A DNA stretch of 50,588 bases from CALRGL01 sp964374035 (GTDB lineage: Bacteria; Patescibacteriota; Patescibacteriia; UBA9934; GWF2-40-263). The stretch lies in NCBI GenBank assembly GCA_964374035.1, contig CAYJWY010000002.1:1-50588 (forward strand), given 5' to 3'. The position numbers and the translations under genes are program-made. Under the pieces are notes generated by a model. That model was not told the origin of the DNA. It made no database searches and saw nothing but the letters and a program-made list of their open reading frames with translations. Positions within the stretch are counted from its first letter, which is position 1; every line of letters begins with the position of its first letter. This document shows positions 15,754-23,982 of this stretch, piece after piece.

Positions 15754-16134
15754 TTAGTCTTGCGCATCGTGGCTATTGTCCCACGCACTGCGAGGATGAA
15801 GCGCTTGATTTTTGATCGCATCATCGAGAAACCTCTCTTGACGAAATGCGTCGATGATCCGATCGGCTTGATCGTTCAAGAGTGCACTGTCTGGCGTGTG
15901 TTGTGCAGACAGTTTACCTTTGAGCGCTCTTCTGCGATTGAGCTCACCCAGAACCTTGTAGTAGGCAGATCGTCTATCAGGCTCAGCGAGATGATTGACC
16001 GCCATCCAAATAGCCGACGTGAACTTGTACTTATCAGGACCCTTCATGAATCGCATTGCTTCATCCGCCCAATGGACGACTGCGCGGTCGATTCTTGGAG
16101 CGAAGTCAGGTGATTGGCGCATGCTCTCTCCCAT
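15754..16134 (-). CDS. Hypothetical cytoplasmic protein
   Basis: A 126-residue helical, charged protein without signal or membrane segments; I do not recognise it. It contains RAVVHWADEAMRFM and KYKFTSAIWMAVNHLAEP in the first half and a polar C-terminus (HPRSAWDNSHDAQD). Two starts are possible: ATG 16134, with TAACAT 7 nt upstream as a possible -10, or ATG 16122, preceded by GGGAGA as a possible ribosome site. It is divergent from the RskA-like gene and has its own terminator. Confidence 0.65.
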   Translation of the reverse strand: MGESMRQSPDFAPRIDRAVVHWADEAMRFMKGPDKYKFTSAIWMAVNHLAEPDRRSAYYKVLGELNRRRALKGKLSAQHTPDSALLNDQADRIIDAFRQERFLDDAIKNQALHPRSAWDNSHDAQD

Positions 16135-16229
16135 ACGTTCAATGTTACGTGGGTATGATAGGCGCTTTTTTTGAAAAGAGCAATTCCGATTCCGAGGATT
16201 TCTGACACTTCACAGAACGCTGAAGCACA

Positions 16230-16238
16230 TGATACAAT
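16230..16238 (+). promoter_or_regulatory. Extended -10 promoter of the RskA-like gene
   Basis: TGATACAAT matches TGnTAnnnT and ends 10 nt before the ATG at 16249. No -35 is needed for this class and none is clear. Confidence 0.55.
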
Positions 16239-16248
16239 CACCAAACTT

Positions 16249-16848
16249 ATGAAATCCAGATTACCCGTGATCACGTTTGTCTTGATTTTGATTGCAACAG
16301 CACTCGCCGTATTTGGATATGTTCGCAATGCTTCGAAGGACCAGGATAACACGGGGGAAATCAACCGTGAGGCCATCCTCTCAGACGCTCGAAAAAGCGG
16401 GCTCATCATGGACGAAACGGAGATTGCCCGAATGGAAAATGCTGTTGTGGAAAAACCTGCAAGTGCGAAATTCATCACGGACGTGAGTCCCTACAAGGAT
16501 CTCACGTTTAATGAATGGCGTTCCGGTGCGCTCGCGGATGTGACGGGCGGAGGCAGTTTCGGACTTGCCCATTCGCGGTTTGCAAATGGCACGTACACAC
16601 TGGTCTCAATAATGGGAGGGCTCTTACCTGTGAGCGATAACGCCTTTTATGAGGGTTGGCTTGTTAAAAGAGGTGACACGCCGCGCATGATAAGCATTGG
16701 ACCAGTTGTTACACTCGACGAACGTGCTTTTTCCATTTTGACAGCCAATGAAGATTTGACCTCATTCGATTTTTTTGTTCTGACCCTTGAAACAAACGAC
16801 GCAAATCCGAAGCCGGGAAAACATATTCTCGAGGGAACGCTTCAGTAG
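16249..16848 (+). CDS. Membrane-anchored RskA-like protein
   Basis: A 199-residue protein with one N-terminal membrane helix (about 6-24) and an extracytoplasmic domain. The C-terminal part has GTYTLVSIMGGLLPV, then YEGWLVKRGD, then FDFFVLTLETNDANPKPGKHILEGTL. This order resembles the extracellular domain of RskA-type anti-sigma factors. The cytoplasmic zinc-binding sigma-interaction domain is missing and no sigma gene is adjacent, so a direct anti-sigma role is doubtful. I placed the start at 16249 because of the promoter spacing and because the 26 codons upstream lie before the expected transcription start. Confidence 0.6.
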   Translation: MKSRLPVITFVLILIATALAVFGYVRNASKDQDNTGEINREAILSDARKSGLIMDETEIARMENAVVEKPASAKFITDVSPYKDLTFNEWRSGALADVTGGGSFGLAHSRFANGTYTLVSIMGGLLPVSDNAFYEGWLVKRGDTPRMISIGPVVTLDERAFSILTANEDLTSFDFFVLTLETNDANPKPGKHILEGTLQ

Positions 16849-16883
16849 ATTCCCAGCCGCAGATTTTTTGTTTGCGTATTCTT

Positions 16884-16892
16884 TGATACACT
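16884..16892 (+). promoter_or_regulatory. Extended -10 promoter of the glycosidase gene
   Basis: TGATACACT (TGnTAnnnT) ends 10 nt before the ATG at 16903, the same geometry as the gene upstream. Confidence 0.5.
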
Positions 16893-16902
16893 TGTTTGCG
16901 TT

Positions 16903-18501
16903 ATGCGAATCTTCCTTGCTCTATTTTTTTGTTTGAGTCCTCTGAGCGCTCTTGCCGCAATCACGGAGGATTCCGATGTCTCGCAAGACTCCTCAAAAGA
17001 GGATGTCGCATTTTTGAGACCCTCGATTTCCGAGGTGAATCGAACGCTTGTCTGCCCGCAAAAGAACCAGTGTCAAGCTGTCTTCATCATCAAGGGACGC
17101 AATTTTGAAAACGCAAACGGCGTTGGTGCCGTGAGGATCGCAGACGATTGGGCCGAAGTTGTGAAATGGACGCCAACGTCCATCGTGGCGATCACCGATG
17201 AGCAGAACCTCGATCGACAGCCCGCCGTGACAGTTGACACGTCCATCCATCGGCCTGAACTTCTCACAGATGATCCCGTCTTGAATGAAATGTTTAAGGA
17301 GTCAATCCAGGTGGCCATCGACTCGATTCGCATTGCGCCTGATCAAACGCGTTACGTGACTGCCGGTCCTTATTACACAAGCCCGGAGCGCGTCTATTAT
17401 CGTGATAGCTACTGGACGTCCGGGCTCATTTTGCTCATAGAACCTTCAGTGATTCGTGATCAGATCTTGTTACTGGCAAGCGGAATCGAATCAAACGGAT
17501 CCGCACCGAGCGCTCTACCCGTGAATCCCGATGACAGAAAAATTCCACTTTGGGTCGATCACTACGACTCGGGTTCGTATTTCGTCATGCTTGTACGAGA
17601 TTACCTCGCCTGGACAGGAGATACGAGCATCCTTGCAGAACGTGTGAAAAATCGGACGATCTTTGAGACGATGGAGGACGCACTCACGTATGTATCGACC
17701 AGGGATACAGACGGCAACCTGCTCATTGATAAACCCGATGATCGAGCGCTCAACGATTGGGCCGACAGCATTCCGCGACCCGGAGAGGTGTTGTACAATC
17801 AGGCACTCTTCTACAAGGCAATGCGCGACATGGTGGACGTTGCGAAACTGTTCAAGCAACCATCACACGCAACCGTGTTTCATCGTCAGTCACTGCTCCT
17901 GCGCCATCGCATCAACGAGCGACTGTGGAATGACGAAAAAGGGTACTATTACGAACGTTGTGATAAAACGGGATGTGTCGATCGTCTTACCAACGACTCA
18001 TCCGTTGCCGCACTTTACGATGTGATCGATCCAGCCAACAAGCAACGTTTCCTCAATAGCCTGCTTGAGCTTGAATCTCGCAGAAACAATAACATCGGGT
18101 ATGGCGACTGGGGCGTGAGCAATGTGTTTCCGTTTTACGAAGGAACCAAGGCGTACTTTTATCAAAACGGAACCGACTGGCCGTTTCTCGACGGCATTAA
18201 CGCCGGAGCTCGATTAAGGGCTGGTGACGCAAACTGGTATTACCCGATGACGCAGTGGTGGATTTATTGGAAATCTACAAAACGTCAGGGTGTCATGCCT
18301 GAATACGTCTCGGTGATCGACGACAAACCCGGCCTCTCGCAAGCCTGGTCTGTAAATCCGATGTTTTCGTTTGTTCGATACGGACTCGGTTTCGATCCGG
18401 ATATCAACGGGAACTACACGATCAAGTCATCGCCGATTAAAACGTTGGATGTCAAAAATTTCTTCGTGAGAGGGAAGCGGATCGAACGGACGATCCAATA
18501 G
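16903..18501 (+). CDS. Secreted six-hairpin glycosidase-like protein
   Basis: A 532-residue exported protein with a signal peptide (about 1-19, FLALFFCLSPLSALA). Residues about 45-110 look like an IPT/Ig-like module (IIKGRNFENANG, then WAEVVKWTPTSIVAIT). The main domain (about 125-505) has the features of an (alpha/alpha)6 six-hairpin glycosidase: YYRDSYWTSGLILL, DHYDSGSYFVMLVRDYLAWTG, DWADSIPRPGEVLYNQALFY, and a LW-DEKGYYYE helix pair. These resemble the GH78, GH63 and GH15 superfamily, but I cannot assign the exact family or substrate. Acidic residues in DWAD and in DGNLLIDKPDD are catalytic candidates. It may trim glycans on the host or its own surface. The stop is 5 bp before the solo RAYT palindrome. 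Confidence 0.7.
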   Translation: MRIFLALFFCLSPLSALAAITEDSDVSQDSSKEDVAFLRPSISEVNRTLVCPQKNQCQAVFIIKGRNFENANGVGAVRIADDWAEVVKWTPTSIVAITDEQNLDRQPAVTVDTSIHRPELLTDDPVLNEMFKESIQVAIDSIRIAPDQTRYVTAGPYYTSPERVYYRDSYWTSGLILLIEPSVIRDQILLLASGIESNGSAPSALPVNPDDRKIPLWVDHYDSGSYFVMLVRDYLAWTGDTSILAERVKNRTIFETMEDALTYVSTRDTDGNLLIDKPDDRALNDWADSIPRPGEVLYNQALFYKAMRDMVDVAKLFKQPSHATVFHRQSLLLRHRINERLWNDEKGYYYERCDKTGCVDRLTNDSSVAALYDVIDPANKQRFLNSLLELESRRNNNIGYGDWGVSNVFPFYEGTKAYFYQNGTDWPFLDGINAGARLRAGDANWYYPMTQWWIYWKSTKRQGVMPEYVSVIDDKPGLSQAWSVNPMFSFVRYGLGFDPDINGNYTIKSSPIKTLDVKNFFVRGKRIERTIQ

Positions 18502-18506
18502 CAAAA

Positions 18507-18559
18507 TGGGGTCAGGTCCGACTACCGACTTTTTTAGTCGGTAGTCGGACCTGACCCCA
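18507..18559. repeat. Solo REP palindrome (REPIN/MITE-like)
   Basis: Two perfect 24-bp arms (18507-18530 and 18536-18559) around a TTTTT loop. Each arm equals a terminal repeat of the RAYT element at 3.4 kb, as if the transposase gene had been removed. It lies between two convergent genes and may also act as a transcription stop. Confidence 0.9.
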
Positions 18560-18563
18560 AAAC

Positions 18564-18583
18564 GAAAAACGCCGCAAGGCGTT
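18564..18583 (-). terminator. Intrinsic terminator of the fmt operon
   Basis: AACGCC/GGCGTT stem (18568-18573 with 18578-18583), loop of four, then T residues on the minus strand. It ends the five-gene operon that begins at 23965. Confidence 0.8.
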
Positions 18584-18584
18584 C

Positions 18585-19448
18585 TTATGTTAGATCTTCT
18601 TGTTTGAAATCAGGATGTCCGTTCACGAATGCTTGCATCGACTGTGACTGCTTTCCTTCAACCTGCACTCTTATGATGTCGAGACGACCATCGTCTATCA
18701 CTGCGGTCTCGAGAATTTTCAGTCGTTGTCCTTTCCACGTCGTCCATGTGCCGGGCCATGGTTCCATGGCGCGAACCTGACGATCGATTTCGACAGGCGT
18801 CCGTTTCCAATCGATACGTCCATCCTCGCGATTGAGAATGTTTGTCACACTCGCGAGCGTGTCGTCTTGTGGTGTAGGTTTGATGTCGCCTCGCGCGTAA
18901 GCCTTGAGCGTCTGCACAAGCAAATCCGGGCCGATCGCCATCACCTTATTCTCAAGCGTTGTGTTCGTTTCTCGCGAATCTATGGCGATTATTTGCTGAG
19001 TAAGGACCGGCCCTGTATCCATACCTGCGTCCAGGAGCATGATCGAGATCCCTGTTTGCGTCTCGCCCTTGAGGATCGCGGTCTTCATCGGTGATGGGCC
19101 TCGGTACTTCGGCAGGAGTGAGGGGTGGACGTTCACGATGCCAAGCGGGGCAATGTCAAGCACGGCCTGTGGAAGAATATTGCCATACACAACGAGGACA
19201 AATGCGTCTGCGTTGAAGGTTTTCAAGGTTTCGACGACCGAAGGATCTCGAAGCGTTTCGAACTGGAAGACGGGAATTTCACGAGCCATGGCAGTCCGCT
19301 TTACGGCTGGCGCTGACAGTTCTTGTTTTCGACCAACGGGTTTATCACTCTGACAAACAACAGCGACGACCTCCATCTCGGGGTCGTCGATCAAATGTTC
19401 AAGAAAGGGAACGGAGAATTCGGGGGTTCCGAAGAAAATGATTTTCAT
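18585..19448 (-). CDS. fmt: Methionyl-tRNA formyltransferase
   Basis: A 287-residue enzyme that transfers formyl from 10-formyl-tetrahydrofolate to Met-tRNAi. The N-terminus KIIFFGTPEFSVPFLEHL is typical. The catalytic Asn-His pair lies in VNVHPSLLPKYRG and the Asp in LDAGMDTGPV. At 287 residues it is about 25 shorter than the E. coli enzyme; the deficit is in the C-terminal tRNA-binding barrel. It overlaps def by 4 bp, the classical def-fmt pair, which together handle formyl-Met addition and removal. Confidence 0.95.
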   Translation of the reverse strand: MKIIFFGTPEFSVPFLEHLIDDPEMEVVAVVCQSDKPVGRKQELSAPAVKRTAMAREIPVFQFETLRDPSVVETLKTFNADAFVLVVYGNILPQAVLDIAPLGIVNVHPSLLPKYRGPSPMKTAILKGETQTGISIMLLDAGMDTGPVLTQQIIAIDSRETNTTLENKVMAIGPDLLVQTLKAYARGDIKPTPQDDTLASVTNILNREDGRIDWKRTPVEIDRQVRAMEPWPGTWTTWKGQRLKILETAVIDDGRLDIIRVQVEGKQSQSMQAFVNGHPDFKQEDLT

Positions 19449-19927
19449 AACACGTTTGTCGGTGGCTTTGTGTAACGCACAACCTTGTCGATGAAGAGCG
19501 TTCCGTTCAGGTGGTCGATCTCATGTTGAAACACGGTTGCAGGGAAACCTTCCGCTTTGATTTCGACTTGATCACCGTTTGGTAACATCGCACCAACCTT
19601 CACACGCTTGTGTCGTCGAACAATGCCAAACACACCCGGGACGGAGAGACAACCTTCCTCGCTGTCGACCTGTGAACGTGACGCGGAAAGAATTTCAGGA
19701 TTCAAGAACGCTTGTGGTCCGTCTTCTCCCATATCGACAATGATGAGTCGCTTGCGCACACCGATCTGAGGCGCGGCGATCCCGACGCCATTCTCGACCT
19801 TCATCGTATCGATCAGGTCCGCAATCAGCTTCGTGAGCTGTGGTGTTTTATGTTCCGATACCAAGATTGTCTCCGAAGGAATGCGGAGATCATCGCTTGG
19901 ATTTGTGAGGACGGGGATGGCACTCAT
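19445..19927 (-). CDS. def: Peptide deformylase
   Basis: A 160-residue metalloenzyme that removes N-formyl groups from nascent proteins. All three motifs are present: GVGIAAPQIG, EGCLSVPG (metal-binding Cys) and QHEIDHLNG (two metal His and catalytic Glu). I chose ATG 19927; a TTG at 19945 would overlap priA and adds six residues unlike the family. It overlaps fmt by 4 bp. Confidence 0.94.
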   Translation of the reverse strand: MSAIPVLTNPSDDLRIPSETILVSEHKTPQLTKLIADLIDTMKVENGVGIAAPQIGVRKRLIIVDMGEDGPQAFLNPEILSASRSQVDSEEGCLSVPGVFGIVRRHKRVKVGAMLPNGDQVEIKAEGFPATVFQHEIDHLNGTLFIDKVVRYTKPPTNVL

Positions 19928-19938
19928 AGCGCAGGACG

Positions 19939-21762
19939 TTAACAAGAAAAAACGTTTGTGTCAATGATATATTGATCATCGAGTGACGTGAAGAGGGTGA
20001 GAAGTTGGTTGACGTGTTCATCGAGAACACCCAGTTCGATGTGCCAGTGATGTTTGTCGTCAAAGATGGGGCCGACGACGCTTAGATCGATGCCGAGATC
20101 AGCGATTTTTTTCGACAGGATCCCGGCTTGGAGTTCTGCTTTGCGCGCTTCTTCGTCTTCAAATGAAATTTGCATCCATCGGCGTTTGGGTGGCAGATCG
20201 AGTGCGGCACGCTCAGCGAGTTCTTGCTCAAGCACGGCCTGCGGATTTGCGTAGAAGTCCTGAAAGAGTTCGGGCGAGTCTGTTTGAAGCATGAATTGCG
20301 CGCGATGTGCGTACGCAAATCCTCGCCATTCTTCGATGCGTTGAAGCGTCTTTTCGAGCGCACGAAAGGTTGGTGTGAAGAGTGGAGCGTCCGCGTCGAG
20401 CACAACGACGAGGCCAATGCGAGATGGCGCAAACGGATTGAAGTGTTGCTCATAGTAATACTGCGTCACGAGAAGAATTTGGTGATCGCTGAGTTCTGGA
20501 TGATCCTTGTCGACGATTGCGACTGGAACATTAAACAAAAGCGCGAGAACTTGGGCGACACGCTGGTTGCCAAATCCCTTCTCGAAAATAGTTGTCGAGC
20601 GACAATTTGGGCAGGAAAGGGGAATGGGGCCGACATGGGAACAACGCGTACAGCTCACGGTGTGCGACCAGGCGCGTAGCATGCCGTCGCAGTTGGGACA
20701 CAAGAAGGCGTGCTTGCACGCTTGGCAGGAGAGTTGCTGTGCAATGCCTTTGCGGTTGTACACACAGACGACCGTTTTCTTTTCCTCAAGGGCCTTCGCT
20801 ATTTCCATTGAAACCGAGTAGCTGACAACGGGATGCGGCGAGGCTTGTTTCTCCGTGCGTTTGTTAACGATCGTAATGGGAGTTGATGGGCCTTGTGAGA
20901 TGATATTGGTTGTCGAAAATGTCGTCAGATCGTCAACGCGTGGGACGGAATCGAAAAAGAAGACGTTTGTTTGGAAACGTTGGGCGATGCCAAGTGCGGT
21001 GAGACGCGCGTCGAAACGCGGATTGCAGTCGGATTGTTTGTGCGACTTGTGTCCACTGCGTACGACGAAGATGGTTGTGATGGTTGGGTCGACGAGAAGG
21101 AGAGCGAGCTTGGTGCCAACCAGAACGCCATGCGTTTGCTTACGATAGGCCTGCCAAATCGCGAAGCGTTCGTTGTTGGACTCTGCTCCTGTGAGCGATC
21201 CGTTCGCGCCGGGAAGATACGCCTCAAGCCACTTTACATCGCGCACGGTTGGTGCAACGACGAGACATTTTTGCTCTGGATGCCGTTCGAGGAACTTCGC
21301 GATCACGGCCGTCGAGCGTCGCAGGTCACTGGCGTGAACAAACGCAAATCGTCGTCGAAAAAGTTCTTCCGCGTTGCGACGAATTGTGTATCCTTCATCG
21401 CTTGGGATCGTGAGTTCGCGCTTCATGAGCGGTGCGTGTGTCTGTCCTGCTCGTTTCGGCGGACGTGGCAATGCGTGATACAACATGCTTGGAACGGATT
21501 GCGCAAGATCAAACGCGAGCCATTCAAAAAAAGAGAGTTCATCCTCCCTCAAGGCGTAGCCCGTTGTCGACGCCACAGATTTTAGTTCGATCCCGCGCAA
21601 GGACTGATTCTTTGTGCGCGCAACCACGCCGTACACGGTCATCTCACGAAAGGGGATCGTGACGATGTCGCCGCGCTGTACGACAAAGTCGTCCGGAACG
21701 AGATAATCGAACACGGTGCATTTTCTGGGCATGCGCTTGAGTGGATAGACTTGCGCGATCAT
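19939..21762 (-). CDS. PriA-like protein with lost helicase motifs
   Basis: A 607-residue homologue of the replication-restart helicase PriA. The N-terminal DNA-binding domain (about 1-100, VFDYLVPDDFVVQRGDIV) and the zinc domain (about 345-395, eight Cys in CQAC, CPNC, CTRC, CPNC) are intact. The ATPase motifs are not. Walker A (GVTGSGKT in E. coli) reads VHASDLRRST. The DEEH box reads VVRSGHKSHKQ. The SAT motif reads FDSVP. GTQMLAKG reads VTQYYYEQ. QVAGRAGR reads RIEEWRGFAY. Flanking residues still align, so this is a degenerate PriA and not another protein. It probably binds forked DNA or loading partners without ATP hydrolysis. It overlaps the LigB-like gene by 4 bp. Confidence 0.85.
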   Translation of the reverse strand: MIAQVYPLKRMPRKCTVFDYLVPDDFVVQRGDIVTIPFREMTVYGVVARTKNQSLRGIELKSVASTTGYALREDELSFFEWLAFDLAQSVPSMLYHALPRPPKRAGQTHAPLMKRELTIPSDEGYTIRRNAEELFRRRFAFVHASDLRRSTAVIAKFLERHPEQKCLVVAPTVRDVKWLEAYLPGANGSLTGAESNNERFAIWQAYRKQTHGVLVGTKLALLLVDPTITTIFVVRSGHKSHKQSDCNPRFDARLTALGIAQRFQTNVFFFDSVPRVDDLTTFSTTNIISQGPSTPITIVNKRTEKQASPHPVVSYSVSMEIAKALEEKKTVVCVYNRKGIAQQLSCQACKHAFLCPNCDGMLRAWSHTVSCTRCSHVGPIPLSCPNCRSTTIFEKGFGNQRVAQVLALLFNVPVAIVDKDHPELSDHQILLVTQYYYEQHFNPFAPSRIGLVVVLDADAPLFTPTFRALEKTLQRIEEWRGFAYAHRAQFMLQTDSPELFQDFYANPQAVLEQELAERAALDLPPKRRWMQISFEDEEARKAELQAGILSKKIADLGIDLSVVGPIFDDKHHWHIELGVLDEHVNQLLTLFTSLDDQYIIDTNVFSC

Positions 21763-22553
21763 GTGGTTGCGAGACGAAAATTTGCCACAAGATATCCCAC
21801 GCCGTGCGGTGCTTCATAGGAAAGAATTTCCGGACGAACATGCATGCGTTCAAGGATGCCGAAAAAAATGAGGAGCGGACGATAGGCACACTCAGATGAT
21901 TCTTTGACTACCTTCGAAGAAATTTTTAACAACTTTGCACTCGAAACATTTTTGACCGCCTCAAGAACCGCATCATCAAACACGCGGCCTTCTTTTTTGA
22001 ATCCAACGGGAGCGTCCGATGTGAGCGCGTGCGACAAATCGCCAGAGGCAATCACGGCGATGCGTTTTGCGGAATCCGCAAAGAGTTCCTTCAAGATGCG
22101 GCCGAATGCGAGATGCATCTTTGTATCAAGTCCACTGTAAACAATGGGAACAATCTTCGTGTTCAGTTTTTTGGTTAACAAAAGCAGTGGAACACCTGGA
22201 CCATATTCCAGCGTTGCGTTCGAGGTGAAGGTACACGCGACGTTCTCTGTACGCATCGTTCGACGCAACAATGCCGCGAGTTCAAGATCCGGTTTGAATT
22301 CCTTCGTCGTCGCGTGATCCCCAAATTGCGCAAGCGAGACGTGATAGCTCTCGTGCAAGTTCACGGCAAACGCGTCTTGGTGTATATCACTGTGCGATGC
22401 AATCGTAACGATGACATCCGGTTTCGCGAGTTCGAGAGCCTCAGCTAATCCTGCCATCGCTTCGAGCGTGTCATCAAAATCATGGTAACGATCTTTACTG
22501 ATCGATTCGATGAGAAGCGGGGAATGCGGAACAAACGCGGAGAAGACAATCAT
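21759..22553 (-). CDS. LigB/MEMO-fold class III dioxygenase-like protein
   Basis: A 264-residue protein of the LigB-type extradiol dioxygenase fold, close to the AmmeMemoRadiSam B (MEMO) group. The N-terminal PHSPLLIESI gives one putative metal His. VTIASHSDIHQDAF and IASGDLSHAL give further conserved His positions. LigB enzymes cleave aromatic rings with Fe(II), but many MEMO-like members have no known catalytic role, and no aromatic pathway is nearby. The AMMECR1 and radical-SAM partners of the full AmmeMemoRadiSam system are not in the window. It overlaps both neighbours by 4 bp in the operon. Confidence 0.75.
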   Translation of the reverse strand: MIVFSAFVPHSPLLIESISKDRYHDFDDTLEAMAGLAEALELAKPDVIVTIASHSDIHQDAFAVNLHESYHVSLAQFGDHATTKEFKPDLELAALLRRTMRTENVACTFTSNATLEYGPGVPLLLLTKKLNTKIVPIVYSGLDTKMHLAFGRILKELFADSAKRIAVIASGDLSHALTSDAPVGFKKEGRVFDDAVLEAVKNVSSAKLLKISSKVVKESSECAYRPLLIFFGILERMHVRPEILSYEAPHGVGYLVANFRLATT

Positions 22554-23965
22554 AGGCCGGCGGTGGTTAGTTCAGAGATCTCCTCTTGTGGAATCAACGT
22601 TGAGACAGGATCACCCAGCGGACTCAACAAGACAGAGCGTTCGTTGGTCCAGATGATTTGATTCCACTTCCATCCATACGAAAGAAACGTAACCTCATCG
22701 ACAATGGGATGTCTGAGACCGTCGGCGATCACAAAGACATCCGGTGAACCCACGACCGCAACGAGCGTTCCGTCAGGGAAGGTGAGTGGATCAGCCGTTG
22801 CATAGGCGTCGAGATCTGCGGAGGCGACGGGAAAAATTTCGGAAGGGATTTTATAAGCTTCCAGCAATTGCTTGGACATGATCGGATGCTTCTTGCCGTT
22901 CTTAACGAAGAACACGCCGCCTGTTGATTTGTTTTGCAAGAGTGCGCCTTGTGGATACACGTCGCTGGTCGTAATGGGTTCTCCTTCACGAAACACTTCG
23001 AGATCTGTCCAGTCGACATCAATGACTTCATCTGGATCGTAGCCAAGTTTACGAAACGCCTCCGGAGTGCTGAATCCTCGGCGTGTGTCGTCAACGATCA
23101 GGTACACCGTTCCGCGAGGCGAGCGTAAGAGCGAATAATTTGGGAAGGCAATGGGTGTGCCGATCGGATAGAGTTCGAGTTGCGATGGCGTGGCTTGCAC
23201 AACTTGATGCTCATTGAATCGACTCTGGAATGCCGCGCGTGACTGGATGGGACGACGTACGCCATGTTGTATGAGCCAGATGCCACCCGATGTTGAATCT
23301 TGCAGTAAGGATCCGGTGAGATAGTTACGCGTAAACCAACGCGTCCAAATCGTGACGAAGTTTTTGTTTCCGTGCAGGTGTGGTGTGTAGGTGTACAGCG
23401 CGCTGGTGACCTTGTTTACAGGAACCACAACGGTTCCGTCGATGAGCGTTGCTCTGCCCGGACCAACACCTGACTCGGTGAATCCACGACGCGTGAGATC
23501 GACGAGATAGTTTTGTCGGATACGTTGCGCGGCGTAATAGACTTGTTTTCCGAATCCTTTAAATTTTTGAATGCGTGGATCCGACTTTGCGCAATCGTCG
23601 CACACGCTGTAGCCCATCGCCCAATCGAGTTGATCTTGACTTGGCGCGTCGTCTTCCACAAGGCTTTGTTCTCGTTGCAACAGGACGAGGAGAAATTTTG
23701 GGTTCAGTTGAAACGCTTGTGCGGCGTCCCAAATGATTTGTGATGCGGGTACGCGCAAACCGTTGACATCTTCTGTGACGAGCGAGCCAAGATAGCCACG
23801 CGTGAGAAATTGATTCAGTTCTGTACGTGTCATCGCGGATGCATCAAAAAATTCTTCGTCGGAAAGTAATTCGTGGGGATTAAAAACGACGTCCGCCAAG
23901 CCAGCCGACGTCGAAATCGGGGAAAGAAGCAGGATAAAAATAACAAGCGGGACGAGCTGTTTCAT
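22550..23965 (-). CDS. Secreted transglycosylase-like protein with C-terminal repeats
   Basis: A 471-residue exported protein, first in a five-gene operon. A signal peptide (about 1-21) is followed by a helical domain (about 50-200) with IIWDAAQAFQLNPKFLL and LLQREQSLVED, which recalls the lysozyme/transglycosylase fold; a Cys pair in YSVCDDCAKSD could be a disulfide. From about 215 to 450 come four degenerate repeats with a core like IWLIQHGVRRPIQSR, VYLIVDDTRRGFSTPEAF and VFFVKNGKKHPIMSK, each followed by LGYDPDEVIDV-type text. Such repeats occur in many CPR and actinobacterial surface proteins. It probably acts in or on the cell wall. Substrate unproven. Confidence 0.6.
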   Translation of the reverse strand: MKQLVPLVIFILLLSPISTSAGLADVVFNPHELLSDEEFFDASAMTRTELNQFLTRGYLGSLVTEDVNGLRVPASQIIWDAAQAFQLNPKFLLVLLQREQSLVEDDAPSQDQLDWAMGYSVCDDCAKSDPRIQKFKGFGKQVYYAAQRIRQNYLVDLTRRGFTESGVGPGRATLIDGTVVVPVNKVTSALYTYTPHLHGNKNFVTIWTRWFTRNYLTGSLLQDSTSGGIWLIQHGVRRPIQSRAAFQSRFNEHQVVQATPSQLELYPIGTPIAFPNYSLLRSPRGTVYLIVDDTRRGFSTPEAFRKLGYDPDEVIDVDWTDLEVFREGEPITTSDVYPQGALLQNKSTGGVFFVKNGKKHPIMSKQLLEAYKIPSEIFPVASADLDAYATADPLTFPDGTLVAVVGSPDVFVIADGLRHPIVDEVTFLSYGWKWNQIIWTNERSVLLSPLGDPVSTLIPQEEISELTTAGL

Positions 23966-23973
23966 GTGACCCT

Positions 23974-23982
23974 ATTATACCA
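23974..23982 (-). promoter_or_regulatory. Extended -10 promoter of the 23965-18585 operon
   Basis: A perfect extended -10, TGGTATAAT, ends 8 nt before the ATG at 23965, so the ATG sits at the predicted transcription start. It overlaps the last codon and stop of clpB. Confidence 0.7.
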
